The notes under the pieces are model-generated. The model had not been told where the DNA came from, searched no databases, and saw only the letters and a program-made list of their open reading frames with translations. Source: JBHELB01 sp041859045 (GTDB lineage Bacteria; Hydrogenedentota; Hydrogenedentia; Hydrogenedentales; SLHB01). From it: a stretch of 42,221 nucleotides of DNA. The DNA lies in the NCBI GenBank assembly GCA_041859045.1, contig JBHELB010000055.1:1-42221 (forward strand), in the 5' to 3' direction. A program made the position numbers and the translations under genes. Positions 25,270 to 32,076 of the stretch are shown one piece after another. Position 1 is the first letter of the stretch. Each line of letters opens with the position of its first letter.

Positions 25270-25822
25270 GGACACGGCGCAATGGGCCGAGTCCAGAATC
25301 CGAAGCACGGATGCCGAGGAGCTATTCATCAGGGAGGATGGAGCATTGAAAAAGAGTTTCAATGCGTGCCGCGGACCCCGAGGGGCCGCCCTACAATTGA
25401 ATAGCGAAGACGCGCGCTTCTCCGAGGCGGGAGAAGGTTGTGGCGTCTATTTCGGCATCCGGCGGGGATAAGGACCCACACCGGGCGGCCGCAGTTCAGG
25501 GGTGAACGGCGGCAACGAAGTTGCGGCGGCGCTTCGTGCCTGGCAGTCCAGCCGATCCGCGTATTCACGCGGATCTTCATTTCCTCCGTATGCCGCGATA
25601 GCGGCTCACGCGTTTACGCTCGCTCCACGACCTGACTCGATACCGCTGCATGCAGCGGGGCGTGTCCGGGTCAACGGTCCAAGGGAGGGGTCCCAAGGGC
25701 TGAAGTGCCAGAGTCGGAACGCGGCAAAGCCTGGATGGCTTGCGCGCGCCCGATAGGCACGGCAAGGCAGAGGCGCGGCGCAGGGATGCGCGGCGACCAA
25801 AAAACTCACGGAGGATATCGCT
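25270..25822 (+). other. Long untranslated leader of the first flagellin
   Basis: About 550 bases with no convincing gene between the sigma-28 promoter and the flagellin ATG. It contains several hairpins: CTTCTCC/GGAGAAG at 25417-25436, GATCCGCG/CGCGGATC at 25554-25575, and a 16-base perfect palindrome centred on TGCATGCA at 25645-25660. The region before the promoter (25069-25235) is AT-richer and holds no gene. The leader could control flagellin mRNA stability or translation. Confidence 0.55.
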
Positions 25823-26638
25823 ATGGGTCTCAAGATCAATACTAACCTCGCCTCGTTGAACGCAGCGCGCGTGCTGGACCGCAGCACGAAATCGCTGAAC
25901 AGGACGTTGGAGCGGCTGTCGAGCGGCCTGCGGATTAACCGCGCGCGCGACGACGCGGCCGGTCTGGCCATCGCCGACGGCTTCCAGTCGGTGGTGCGCG
26001 GCGTGGCGCAAGCCCAACGCAACGCGCAAGATGGCGTTAGCTTGGTGCAAACCGCGGAGGGCGCGCTGAGCGAGACGACGAACATCTTGCAGCGCATCCG
26101 CGAACTGTCGGTGCAGGCGGCCAACGGTACGCAGAGCCCCGCGAACCGTATAGCTATCAACGGCGAAGTGGCGCAGTTGTTGCAGCAGATCGACGACATC
26201 GCGTCCAACACGGAATTCAACGGCTTTCGCGTGTTGAGCGTGGCCCAGACGATCACGCTGCAAGCCGGCGCGCAGATGAACCAGACCTTGCTGATCGGCA
26301 TGTCGGGCGCCAGCACGACGAATCTGGCCATCACGGGCGTCATGGTGTCGACGATGGCCGGCGCGGTCGCCGCCATCGGCCAGGTGGATAATGCGTTGAC
26401 GTCCGTGCAGACGTTGCGCAGCGCGCTGGGTGCGTACCAGAACCGCCTCGAGTTCACCATCAACACCCTGGCCATCCAGGAGGAGAACTCGGCGGCGTCG
26501 GAAAGCGCGATTCGCGATGCGAATATCGCAAAGGAGACGATCGACTTCACCCGGAACCAGATCCTGGTCAGCGCGGGCACCTCGGTGTTGGCGCAGGCCA
26601 ACGTCCTGCCGCAAACGGCGTTGCAGTTGTTGAGCTAA
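25823..26638 (+). CDS. Flagellin (first of two tandem copies)
   Basis: 271 residues, the filament subunit. The N-terminal D0/D1 region (MGLKINTNLASLNAARVLDR, then LSSGLRINRARDDAAGLAIA) and C-terminal D1/D0 region (YQNRLEFTINTLAIQEENSA, then NILPQ-like NVLPQTALQLLS) are joined by only about 60 variable residues. The outer D2/D3 domains are therefore missing. The TLR5-type segment QRIRELSVQAANG is present. ACGGAGGA lies 9 bases before the ATG. Secretion would be by the flagellar type III system. The paralogue lies 394 bases downstream. Confidence 0.97.
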   Translation: MGLKINTNLASLNAARVLDRSTKSLNRTLERLSSGLRINRARDDAAGLAIADGFQSVVRGVAQAQRNAQDGVSLVQTAEGALSETTNILQRIRELSVQAANGTQSPANRIAINGEVAQLLQQIDDIASNTEFNGFRVLSVAQTITLQAGAQMNQTLLIGMSGASTTNLAITGVMVSTMAGAVAAIGQVDNALTSVQTLRSALGAYQNRLEFTINTLAIQEENSAASESAIRDANIAKETIDFTRNQILVSAGTSVLAQANVLPQTALQLLS

Positions 26639-27032
26639 GGGACTTCTCGCCCGGCGGGGACGGGATGACCTCCCGGGCCCGAGGGAAATGAACGGATGAA
26701 GCGAACGACGAAACCGGGATCGCAATCCCGGGCGACACTCTAAGGAAGGTAAGCGGCCCGCGAACGCGCGGGTTGAGGGAACACGTCCTGCTCCGGGCAG
26801 GCCCAACGCGGTCTGCCCGGAGAGGGCTTGGTTTCATAGAGGTTGAATAAGCATTGAGGCAGGGGCTGTGTTTCGCGCCCGTGGCGCGGAGGGGCCAAAA
26901 CCGTAAGGAAAGGAGGACGAACTCAAACCGCGAAGCAATAGACAAGGCGCCAGGCCGCTCATAGGCGGCTAAGCGCCCCAACGGGTCGTGGTGTAGGGAT
27001 GCCCACAAAAGACCCGCAAGGAGGAAAAGACT
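26639..27032. other. Spacer between flagellin genes with hairpins
   Basis: No gene. Two GC-rich hairpins are present: CCGGGAT/ATCCCGG at 26714-26731 and a perfect 10-bp CTCCGGGCAG/CTGCCCGGAG at 26791-26822. Neither has a strong U-run, so they may be processing or stability elements or weak terminators. No second sigma-28 box was found. Confidence 0.5.
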
Positions 27033-27848
27033 ATGGGACTTAAGATCAACACCAATATGGCGTCGTTGAACGCCAGCCGCATTCTTGACCGCAGCACCGG
27101 CGCTCTGAACAAGACCTTGCAGCGGCTTTCGAGCGGTTTGCGTATTAACAGGGCCGCGGACGACGCGGCCGGTCTGGCCATCGCCGATGGGTTTCAGTCG
27201 GTGGTGCGCGGCGTGCAGCAAGCCCAGCGCAACGCGCAAGACGGCGTCAGCCTTGTGCAAACCGCAGACGGTGCACTCAGCGAAACGACCAACATCTTGC
27301 AGCGCATTCGCGAACTGGCTGTGCAGGCGGCGAACGGCACACAGAGCCCCACGAACCGCGTGGCGATTCACGGCGAGGTGGCGCAGTTGATCGCGCAGAT
27401 CGACGATATCGCGGCGAACACGGAATTCAACGGGCTCCGTGTGTTGAGCGTGTCGCAGGCGGTCACGCTGCAAGCCGGCGCGCAGATGGGTCAGAACCTC
27501 GTGCTCAACATTACCGGCTCGAGCTCGACCGCTCTGGTGATCACGGGCGTGAATGTATCGACGATGGCCAACGCGTCTCTGGCGATCAGTGCGATCGACG
27601 CCGCTCTGGGCAGGGTGCAGACGTTGCGCGGTTCCTTGGGCGCGTATCAGAACCGCCTCGAGTTCACCATCAACACCCTGGCCATCCAGGAAGAGAACTC
27701 GGCCGCGGCCGAAAGCGCGATCCGCGATGCGAATATCGCCCGCGAGACGATCGATTTCACTCGCAACCAGATTCTGGTGAGTGCAGGCACTTCCGTGCTT
27801 GCCCAGGCAAATGTGCTACCCCAAACGGCCTTGACACTGCTCAGCTAA
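27033..27848 (+). CDS. Flagellin (second tandem copy)
   Basis: 271 residues, the same length as the first copy. The D0/D1 parts are almost identical to it (MGLKINTNMASLNASRILDR, then NVLPQTALTLLS), while roughly residues 150-195 differ most. It also lacks D2/D3. AAGGAGG lies 9 bases before the ATG. It may be read from the upstream sigma-28 promoter. flaG follows after 26 bases. Confidence 0.97.
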   Translation: MGLKINTNMASLNASRILDRSTGALNKTLQRLSSGLRINRAADDAAGLAIADGFQSVVRGVQQAQRNAQDGVSLVQTADGALSETTNILQRIRELAVQAANGTQSPTNRVAIHGEVAQLIAQIDDIAANTEFNGLRVLSVSQAVTLQAGAQMGQNLVLNITGSSSTALVITGVNVSTMANASLAISAIDAALGRVQTLRGSLGAYQNRLEFTINTLAIQEENSAAAESAIRDANIARETIDFTRNQILVSAGTSVLAQANVLPQTALTLLS

Positions 27849-27874
27849 TTTAGCTGAGTTATAGGGAGAGTCGA

Positions 27875-28252
27875 ATGGGAGTACAGAGCGTGACAGGATC
27901 GGAGATGCCGAATTACGGCATGTCTCTGCCGTCTCAGGCTCGAACTCCTCGATCCCTTCAGGGCGCGGAGGGCGCACCCGCGCCGAAGAGTTCGAGTCCG
28001 CCGCCCCCGGCGGCCGAGCCTGATGCGAGCACGAGTGCTCAGCAAATGGCCTTGTTCTTGCAGGAGAAGCCGGACTATGCGATGGTCACGCACTCGACGC
28101 GACTTAGCGTCGATCCCGCGACCGACCGGATCGTGGCCCAGATTGTCAACGCGAACAATGAGGTCGTTCGCCAAGTACCTCCCGAGGAATTGCTCCAGAT
28201 TCTCGCGAAATCTAGAGAAATCCAAGGGCTGCTATTCAACCGTAAAGCGTGA
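27875..28252 (+). CDS. flaG: FlaG family protein
   Basis: 125 residues. The C-terminal half has the FlaG core (RLSVDPATDRIVAQIVNANN, then EVVRQVPPEELLQILAKSRE), while the N-terminal half is a Pro/Ser/Ala-rich linker with SSSPPPPAAEP. FlaG proteins affect filament length in several bacteria. It follows flagellin 2 closely and is closed by a terminator, consistent with one flagellin-flagellin-flaG unit. Confidence 0.92.
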   Translation: MGVQSVTGSEMPNYGMSLPSQARTPRSLQGAEGAPAPKSSSPPPPAAEPDASTSAQQMALFLQEKPDYAMVTHSTRLSVDPATDRIVAQIVNANNEVVRQVPPEELLQILAKSREIQGLLFNRKA

Positions 28253-28281
28253 GCCCCTCGCGGGCAAACGCGCGAATCTTT

Positions 28282-28322
28282 CCCCGGCGGTTCATCCGAG
28301 CCGCCGGGGATTCTCGCATTCT
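28282..28322 (+). terminator. Terminator-like hairpin after flaG
   Basis: CCCCGGCGG pairs with CCGCCGGGG around a 10-base loop, 29 bases after the flaG stop, followed by ATTCTCGCATTCTTG. The T-run is broken, so efficiency may be moderate. Confidence 0.65.
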
Positions 28323-28352
28323 TGAGCGCGCCGCCATAGGCTGTGCTATACT
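28322..28352 (+). promoter_or_regulatory. Extended -10 promoter of the TPR gene
   Basis: TATACT at 28347-28352 is preceded by TGC, an extended -10 motif. A weak TTGAGC lies 19 bases upstream. It sits just after the flaG terminator and before the TPR gene. Confidence 0.5.
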
Positions 28353-28406
28353 TGCAGCAGACTTGAGGCGATGGTCACGCCGATACACACACGTTGGGAG
28401 TGGGGT

Positions 28407-28886
28407 ATGGCTTCGGGGAATTTAGAGCGGCTAAGCCGGTTTTTCAGAAACTGCATCAGCCACGTGAAACGACTGGCCCGCCGCAAAGAATCCGCCGGCG
28501 ATGTCATGAAGGCCGTGCGCAAGGACGCGCGCTACCTTGCGCGTGGGCTCGCCGAAGGCGGCGACTCCGAAGGGCGCAAGCAGGCGTACCGCGTCGTCAA
28601 GAAGGGGCGCGAGGCCTACAACGCGCGCGATTACCTGCGCGCCGAGGACCTTTTTCGTCAGGCGATTCTAGTGGATGGTCGATATTCCCTGGCCTTCACC
28701 TACCTCGGCTATGCGCTCTACCAGCAGGGCCGCCGCACCGAAGCCATGACCTATTGGGCCAAAGCCTGCGAGATCGATCCGGACTCCGAGGCCGCCAAAA
28801 AGGCTCGCCTGAAGATGCAGGTGGTCGCCAATCAGAAGGCCGACATCGAGCGCTGGATCGATAGCTCCACTACCGGTTTCGAGTAG
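28407..28886 (+). CDS. Small TPR protein of unknown role
   Basis: 159 residues from the ATG at 28407, chosen for its GGGAG at six bases; an in-frame ATG at 28371 would add twelve residues (MVTPIHTRWEWG) but has a poor site. A basic N-terminal part (KRLARRKESAGDVMKAVRKD) precedes two tetratricopeptide-type helical pairs (AYNARDYLRAEDLFRQAILV; SLAFTYLGYALYQQGRRTEA). No signal peptide or membrane helix. It follows the flagellin unit but has its own promoter, so a flagellar role is only a possibility. Confidence 0.75.
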   Translation: MASGNLERLSRFFRNCISHVKRLARRKESAGDVMKAVRKDARYLARGLAEGGDSEGRKQAYRVVKKGREAYNARDYLRAEDLFRQAILVDGRYSLAFTYLGYALYQQGRRTEAMTYWAKACEIDPDSEAAKKARLKMQVVANQKADIERWIDSSTTGFE

Positions 28887-28892
28887 AACCGC

Positions 28893-29396
28893 TCAGCGCG
28901 GCAGGTAGGGCGCGGGATCCACCGCTTTCCCGTTGCGGCGAATCTCATAGTGTAGATGATAACCGGTCGCGTTGCCGGTCTTGCCTACTTTCCCGATCAT
29001 TCGGCCCTGCGACACCCACTTGCCCTCGCGAACCTTCCTCCGCGAGAGATGCGCGTAGAGCGTCTCCACCCCGCCGCCGTGATCGATGATAATTACATTC
29101 CCATACCCTGACTGCCGCCCCGAACACACCACCTCGCCGTCCGCCGTCGCATAGATCGGCGTGTTCTTGGGCGCGCGGATATCGACGCCCATGTGCATCC
29201 TGCGTCCCCCGGTCACCGGGTGCACCCGCCCGCCGTAGTTCGAGCTGACCTCGCGATAGTCATTGGGCAACGGCCATATCCATGAAGAGGGAGGAGAGTC
29301 CGGAACCGAGCGCGGCCACCACGTCGCGCAGCCCGGCAATAACAACGCACTCATGGCGAACGCTCCCGCCAGTATTGTCGCGCGAAGCCCCCTCAT
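28893..29396 (-). CDS. M23 family peptidase lipoprotein
   Basis: 167 residues from the ATG at 29396, with GGAGG nine bases upstream. The signal (ATILAGAFAMSALLLPGC) ends in a lipobox, so the protein should be anchored by lipid. The LytM domain has the zinc ligands His and Asp in RRMHMGVDIRAP and His in GYHLHYEIR, so it may be an active peptidoglycan endopeptidase. Its end is six bases from the convergent TPR gene. A second M23 protein is encoded just across the intergenic region. Confidence 0.88.
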   Translation of the reverse strand: MRGLRATILAGAFAMSALLLPGCATWWPRSVPDSPPSSWIWPLPNDYREVSSNYGGRVHPVTGGRRMHMGVDIRAPKNTPIYATADGEVVCSGRQSGYGNVIIIDHGGGVETLYAHLSRRKVREGKWVSQGRMIGKVGKTGNATGYHLHYEIRRNGKAVDPAPYLPR

Positions 29397-29424
29397 CCCC
29401 GTAATCCTCCAGTCCTCTGCAGCA

Positions 29425-29453
29425 AGAATACCCCCTTTGGGCCCAGGGAGCAA
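29425..29453 (-). promoter_or_regulatory. Candidate promoter of the M23 lipoprotein gene
   Basis: On the minus strand, TTGCTC, a 17-base spacer and TATTCT lie about 30 bases before the ATG at 29396. Both boxes are imperfect but the spacing is ideal. Confidence 0.45.
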
Positions 29454-29576
29454 CCCCTCACCGCAAGTGTCATCGCCCGCTTCTTTGCCGCAGACGGCGC
29501 GCAAAAGGCGCGCGATTATCCGTATACGCGAATATAGTGATTAGCGCATTGAGCGCATTTAGCCCAAAAGCGCGGG

Positions 29577-29605
29577 TTGACACCCCCCCTGCGCCATGAT
29601 ATAGT
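29577..29605 (+). promoter_or_regulatory. Very strong sigma-70 promoter
   Basis: Perfect TTGACA, 17-base spacer, TATAGT, with TGA forming an extended -10, and a GC-rich discriminator (AGGCCCG) like those of stable-RNA promoters. The predicted start is near 29612, about 270 bases before the M23/bactofilin genes. Confidence 0.85.
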
Positions 29606-29612
29606 AGGCCCG

Positions 29613-29743
29613 CTCTGTGGAAACACGGGGCGACGGGGGCTGACCTAAGGACAGGCAGACCTTCGGTGTGATGTTGTCAATGCAAGGGAAACCAGCGCAG
29701 GGCATTTGGGTATACACCCTCTGAGCGCGCTCCTTCCATAGAG
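29613..29743 (+). ncRNA. Candidate structured RNA or leader (unassigned)
   Basis: The first ten bases after the predicted start (CTCTGTGGAA) can pair fully, with one GU, with TTCCATAGAG at 29734-29743, closing an approximately 131-nt element. Inside, GACAG/TTGTC and CAGACC/GGTGTG-type pairings make an apical hairpin, and GGGT/ACCC at 29708-29719 makes a small one. I do not recognise it as SRP RNA, RNase P, tmRNA or a known riboswitch. A closing stem, open centre and apical arm are 6S-like, but that is only a resemblance. It could equally be the 5' leader of the M23-bactofilin mRNA. Confidence 0.4.
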
Positions 29744-29884
29744 GAGCCTCCTCAGGAACCCGCCCGCGCCAGGCCTGAGCCTCGTAGGGCGCGTTCATGT
29801 GGTAAGCGCCGCGCGAGAACATTCACGATACCGTGAATCCGCGCAAACGTTACGGGGTTCAGAGACCAGGGGGTGCCCGTTAAG
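29744..29884. other. Remainder of the leader before the M23 gene
   Basis: No gene. A hairpin ATTCACG/CGTGAAT with a four-base loop lies at 29821-29838, and CTCAGG/CCTGAG can pair at 29751-29779. No U-run was found that would clearly end an upstream RNA. Confidence 0.4.
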
Positions 29885-30907
29885 ATGAAAAAATGGACCG
29901 TTATGCTCATCCCACAGGGCGGCGGAACTTCCCGATCGTTTCACATGTACTCGTTCCATGCCTGGATTTTGATCATTTCCATTGTCAGTCTTGCCTTCAC
30001 CGCCTCCCTTTTCTACCGCTGGTATCTCGATTCGCGAACGCAAATCCTCGCGCTAGAGAAGAGCAACCGGGAACTTTTCCGGGCTCGCGCGCAGCAGGCG
30101 GTGCCGCAGCCGAAGGCGACGATGTCCGAGGACGAGCGCGCCGAACTCGAACGCAAGATCCGCGCTGAATATGAAAACCAGAATGCAACGGTTGCCCGGG
30201 AATTGAGCGAGCTTCGCGATCTGGAAGAAACCATTCGCCGGGTCCAGAAACTGCCACCGAAGATTAAATCGTATGGCCCGTATATGAGCGTGGGCGGTGC
30301 GAGCGCCGCTGGCGCGGACAACGGCAAGGGCGGTCCGTTGGACAGTCTGTCGAGTTCGGCTTCTTCGGGTAGCGATACAATGTCGCCTCCGCATCTAATT
30401 TACGGTATGGCCCGGCCCGGCGCCGACCTCATCGTGCAGGAGATCAACCTCCGCACCGAAAGCCTGCAAGAACTCACCAACGCGATGGCGGCCAAGCAGG
30501 ACCGCGTCGAGCGCACCCCGATGGGCTGGCCCATTTTGGCCCGCCGCGAGATGAGCTCGTCGTTTGGCTACCGCCGCGACCCCTTCTCGTACCGCCTCAG
30601 CTTCCACTCCGGGCTTGACCTGCGCGCGCCGTACGGCACCTCCATCCGCGCCACCGCGCGCGGCGTCGTGACCTTCTCCGGATACGACGGCGAATACGGC
30701 AACGCGGTCCACGTCGACCACGGCGGCGGCATCGAGACCTGGTACGCTCACATGAGCGAGCGGCTGGTCCGCGTCGGTGAAGAGGTCAGCCGCGGCGATA
30801 TCCTCGGGCGCGTCGGCAGCACCGGCCGCAGCACCGGCAATCACGTCCATTACGAAGTTCGCGTCGGCGGCCGCCCGGTCGACCCCGAAAACTACATCGG
30901 AAACTAG
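29885..30907 (+). CDS. Membrane-anchored M23 peptidase with coiled coil
   Basis: 340 residues from the ATG at 29885; a GTG at 29873 is an alternative. One N-terminal membrane helix (about 26-46, ILIISIVSLAFTASLFY) is followed by a coiled coil (AELERKIRAEYENQNATVAR, ELSELRDLEETIRRVQ), a Gly/Ser linker and a C-terminal LytM domain with ligands in SFHSGLDLRAP and NHVHYEVR. The active domain would be periplasmic. Adjacency of such enzymes with bactofilins is known, where the peptidase trims peptidoglycan at sites organised by the bactofilin scaffold; a shape or stalk function is therefore likely. Confidence 0.92.
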   Translation: MKKWTVMLIPQGGGTSRSFHMYSFHAWILIISIVSLAFTASLFYRWYLDSRTQILALEKSNRELFRARAQQAVPQPKATMSEDERAELERKIRAEYENQNATVARELSELRDLEETIRRVQKLPPKIKSYGPYMSVGGASAAGADNGKGGPLDSLSSSASSGSDTMSPPHLIYGMARPGADLIVQEINLRTESLQELTNAMAAKQDRVERTPMGWPILARREMSSSFGYRRDPFSYRLSFHSGLDLRAPYGTSIRATARGVVTFSGYDGEYGNAVHVDHGGGIETWYAHMSERLVRVGEEVSRGDILGRVGSTGRSTGNHVHYEVRVGGRPVDPENYIGN

Positions 30908-30910
30908 TCC

Positions 30911-31327
30911 ATGCTTGACGGTGGGAAGAAAAAAGCCTATAGCGACACCAAAGTCGTTACGGTCATCGGCCAAGGCTCCAGCGTGGTCGGCGAACTGGTA
31001 TCCAAGGGCACCATCCGCGTCGAAGGCTCCGTCTCGGGCCGGATCGAGTGCGACGATACCGTCGTCGTCATGGAAACCGGCCGGATTCGGGCCGATATCG
31101 TCGCCGGGCAAGTCATCATCAGCGGCGAAATCGAAGGCAACGTCTTCGCCCACGACCGCATCGAGATCAACACCAAGGGCCGCCTTATCGGCGACATCAC
31201 CGCGCCACGCGTCAGCATGGCCGACGGCGTGCTGTTCGAGGGCAAGTGCACCATGAAGGCCCCCGGCCAGGCCAAACCGCCGGTGACGACCGCCGTCGCC
31301 AGCCCAGACATCAACGCTGCGGGCTAA
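30911..31327 (+). CDS. Bactofilin
   Basis: 138 residues: a central right-handed beta-helix of repeated hydrophobic-Gly units (TVIGQGSSVVGELVSKGTIR, IECDDTVVVMETGRIRADIV, GEIEGNVFAHDRIEINTKGR) flanked by short unstructured ends, typical of this polymerising cytoskeletal family. It lies three bases after the M23 gene, so it is co-transcribed and probably works with it at the inner membrane. Confidence 0.95.
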   Translation: MLDGGKKKAYSDTKVVTVIGQGSSVVGELVSKGTIRVEGSVSGRIECDDTVVVMETGRIRADIVAGQVIISGEIEGNVFAHDRIEINTKGRLIGDITAPRVSMADGVLFEGKCTMKAPGQAKPPVTTAVASPDINAAG

Positions 31328-31414
31328 TCAGCAGGGCACATCCCCTTCCTTTGCCCCTATGTGTACCCCTATTGTAGGGCAATTCTGACGTAATCTTTCG
31401 TCCTACACGGGGTA

Positions 31415-31443
31415 TTGACACCGAAGGGGGGGGTATGTCATAA
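31415..31443 (+). promoter_or_regulatory. Candidate promoter before the RlpA-like gene
   Basis: A perfect TTGACA at 31415-31420 and, after 17 bases, TCATAA. The -10 is weak. The predicted start near 31450 lies a few bases before a tRNA-like segment. Confidence 0.45.
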
Positions 31444-31456
31444 CGACTTCTTGACC

Positions 31457-31483
31457 GGTGGGGGTTCCCGAGTGGGCAAATGG
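31457..31483 (+). other. Segment resembling the 5' half of tRNA-Tyr
   Basis: This stretch, containing CCCGAGTGGGCAAATGG after a G-rich start, resembles the acceptor/D-arm half of bacterial tRNA-Tyr as I remember it. No anticodon stem, T-loop or matching 3' acceptor strand follows, so it is not a functional tRNA. It may be a tRNA remnant or chance. Confidence 0.3.
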
Positions 31484-31528
31484 CCCTGGAACACCCTGCA
31501 AGCCCAAAGGCCCAAGGAGGAAAGGAAG

Positions 31529-31891
31529 ATGTTAGAGGTGATAGCGTTGATGCTGCTGTCTCAACAGCCGCTTCAACCCGTCGCTGAAGGCATCGCGTCC
31601 TACTACACGGTCGCGAGCAGCAGCAGGACCACAGCGTCCGGCGAACCCATGCGTGACCACGAGTTCACCTGCGCCCTCCCACGTGGAGAGTTCGGGGCGA
31701 TGTACCTCGTGGTTGCCGAGAATGGCAAGTCGGTCCTGGTCCGCCACAACGACACGGGACCCCACGTGGCCCGGCGGGTCATTGACCTGTCCTACGCCGC
31801 GATGCGGGCACTCGAACCGAGAGACGGCCTCATCAAGGTCAAAGTCTTTCGGGTAGGACCAGCGAAAGGCAGTAGCCGTACTGTCCATTAG
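31529..31891 (+). CDS. Short RlpA-like double-psi beta-barrel protein
   Basis: 120 residues from the ATG at 31529, with AAGGAGG ten bases upstream; the frame is open to 31415 but runs through promoter and leader. The core GIASYYTVASSSRTTASGE, then VLVRHNDTGPHVARRVIDLS and YAAMRALEPRDG, is the RlpA/DPBB pattern including the conserved N-D-x-G-P. RlpA is a lytic transglycosylase of denuded glycan strands. This one lacks a SPOR domain and has only a short, uncharged hydrophobic N-terminus (MLEVIALMLLSQQPL), so export is uncertain. Confidence 0.82.
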   Translation: MLEVIALMLLSQQPLQPVAEGIASYYTVASSSRTTASGEPMRDHEFTCALPRGEFGAMYLVVAENGKSVLVRHNDTGPHVARRVIDLSYAAMRALEPRDGLIKVKVFRVGPAKGSSRTVH

Positions 31892-31910
31892 CTAGGTGTT
31901 GTCGTCACGA

Positions 31911-31961
31911 GGCCCTGCCACGGGGAATATGGATCCTCGCGGGCAGGGCCGCTCCGTTTTT
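31911..31961 (+). terminator. Intrinsic terminator after the RlpA-like gene
   Basis: GGCCCTGCC pairs with GGCAGGGCC around a 22-base loop, followed by GCTCCG and five T. It lies 20 bases after the stop and between convergent genes. Confidence 0.8.
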
Positions 31962-32076
31962 GCGCAACCTATTGCAAATTATGGAGTTACAAAACTGAAA
32001 TCCGCGGAATCTCGTCAGATCCCGCGGATACCTCGACAAAAATCTAAATGAAGCGCCAGGAGTTCCCTGCCTACTC

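Noticed and set aside
25253..25471. 72-codon + strand frame in the flagellin leader
   Set aside because: Its start lies inside the -10 box of the sigma-28 promoter, so it cannot be translated from that transcript.
29613..29743. Firm assignment as 6S RNA, SRP RNA, tmRNA or RNase P RNA
   Set aside because: None of the conserved core strings of SRP, tmRNA or RNase P was seen, and 6S RNA has too little sequence conservation to assign by eye.
29559..29822. 87-codon minus-strand frame over the strong promoter region
   Set aside because: It runs antisense through the promoter and foldable leader and has no family features.
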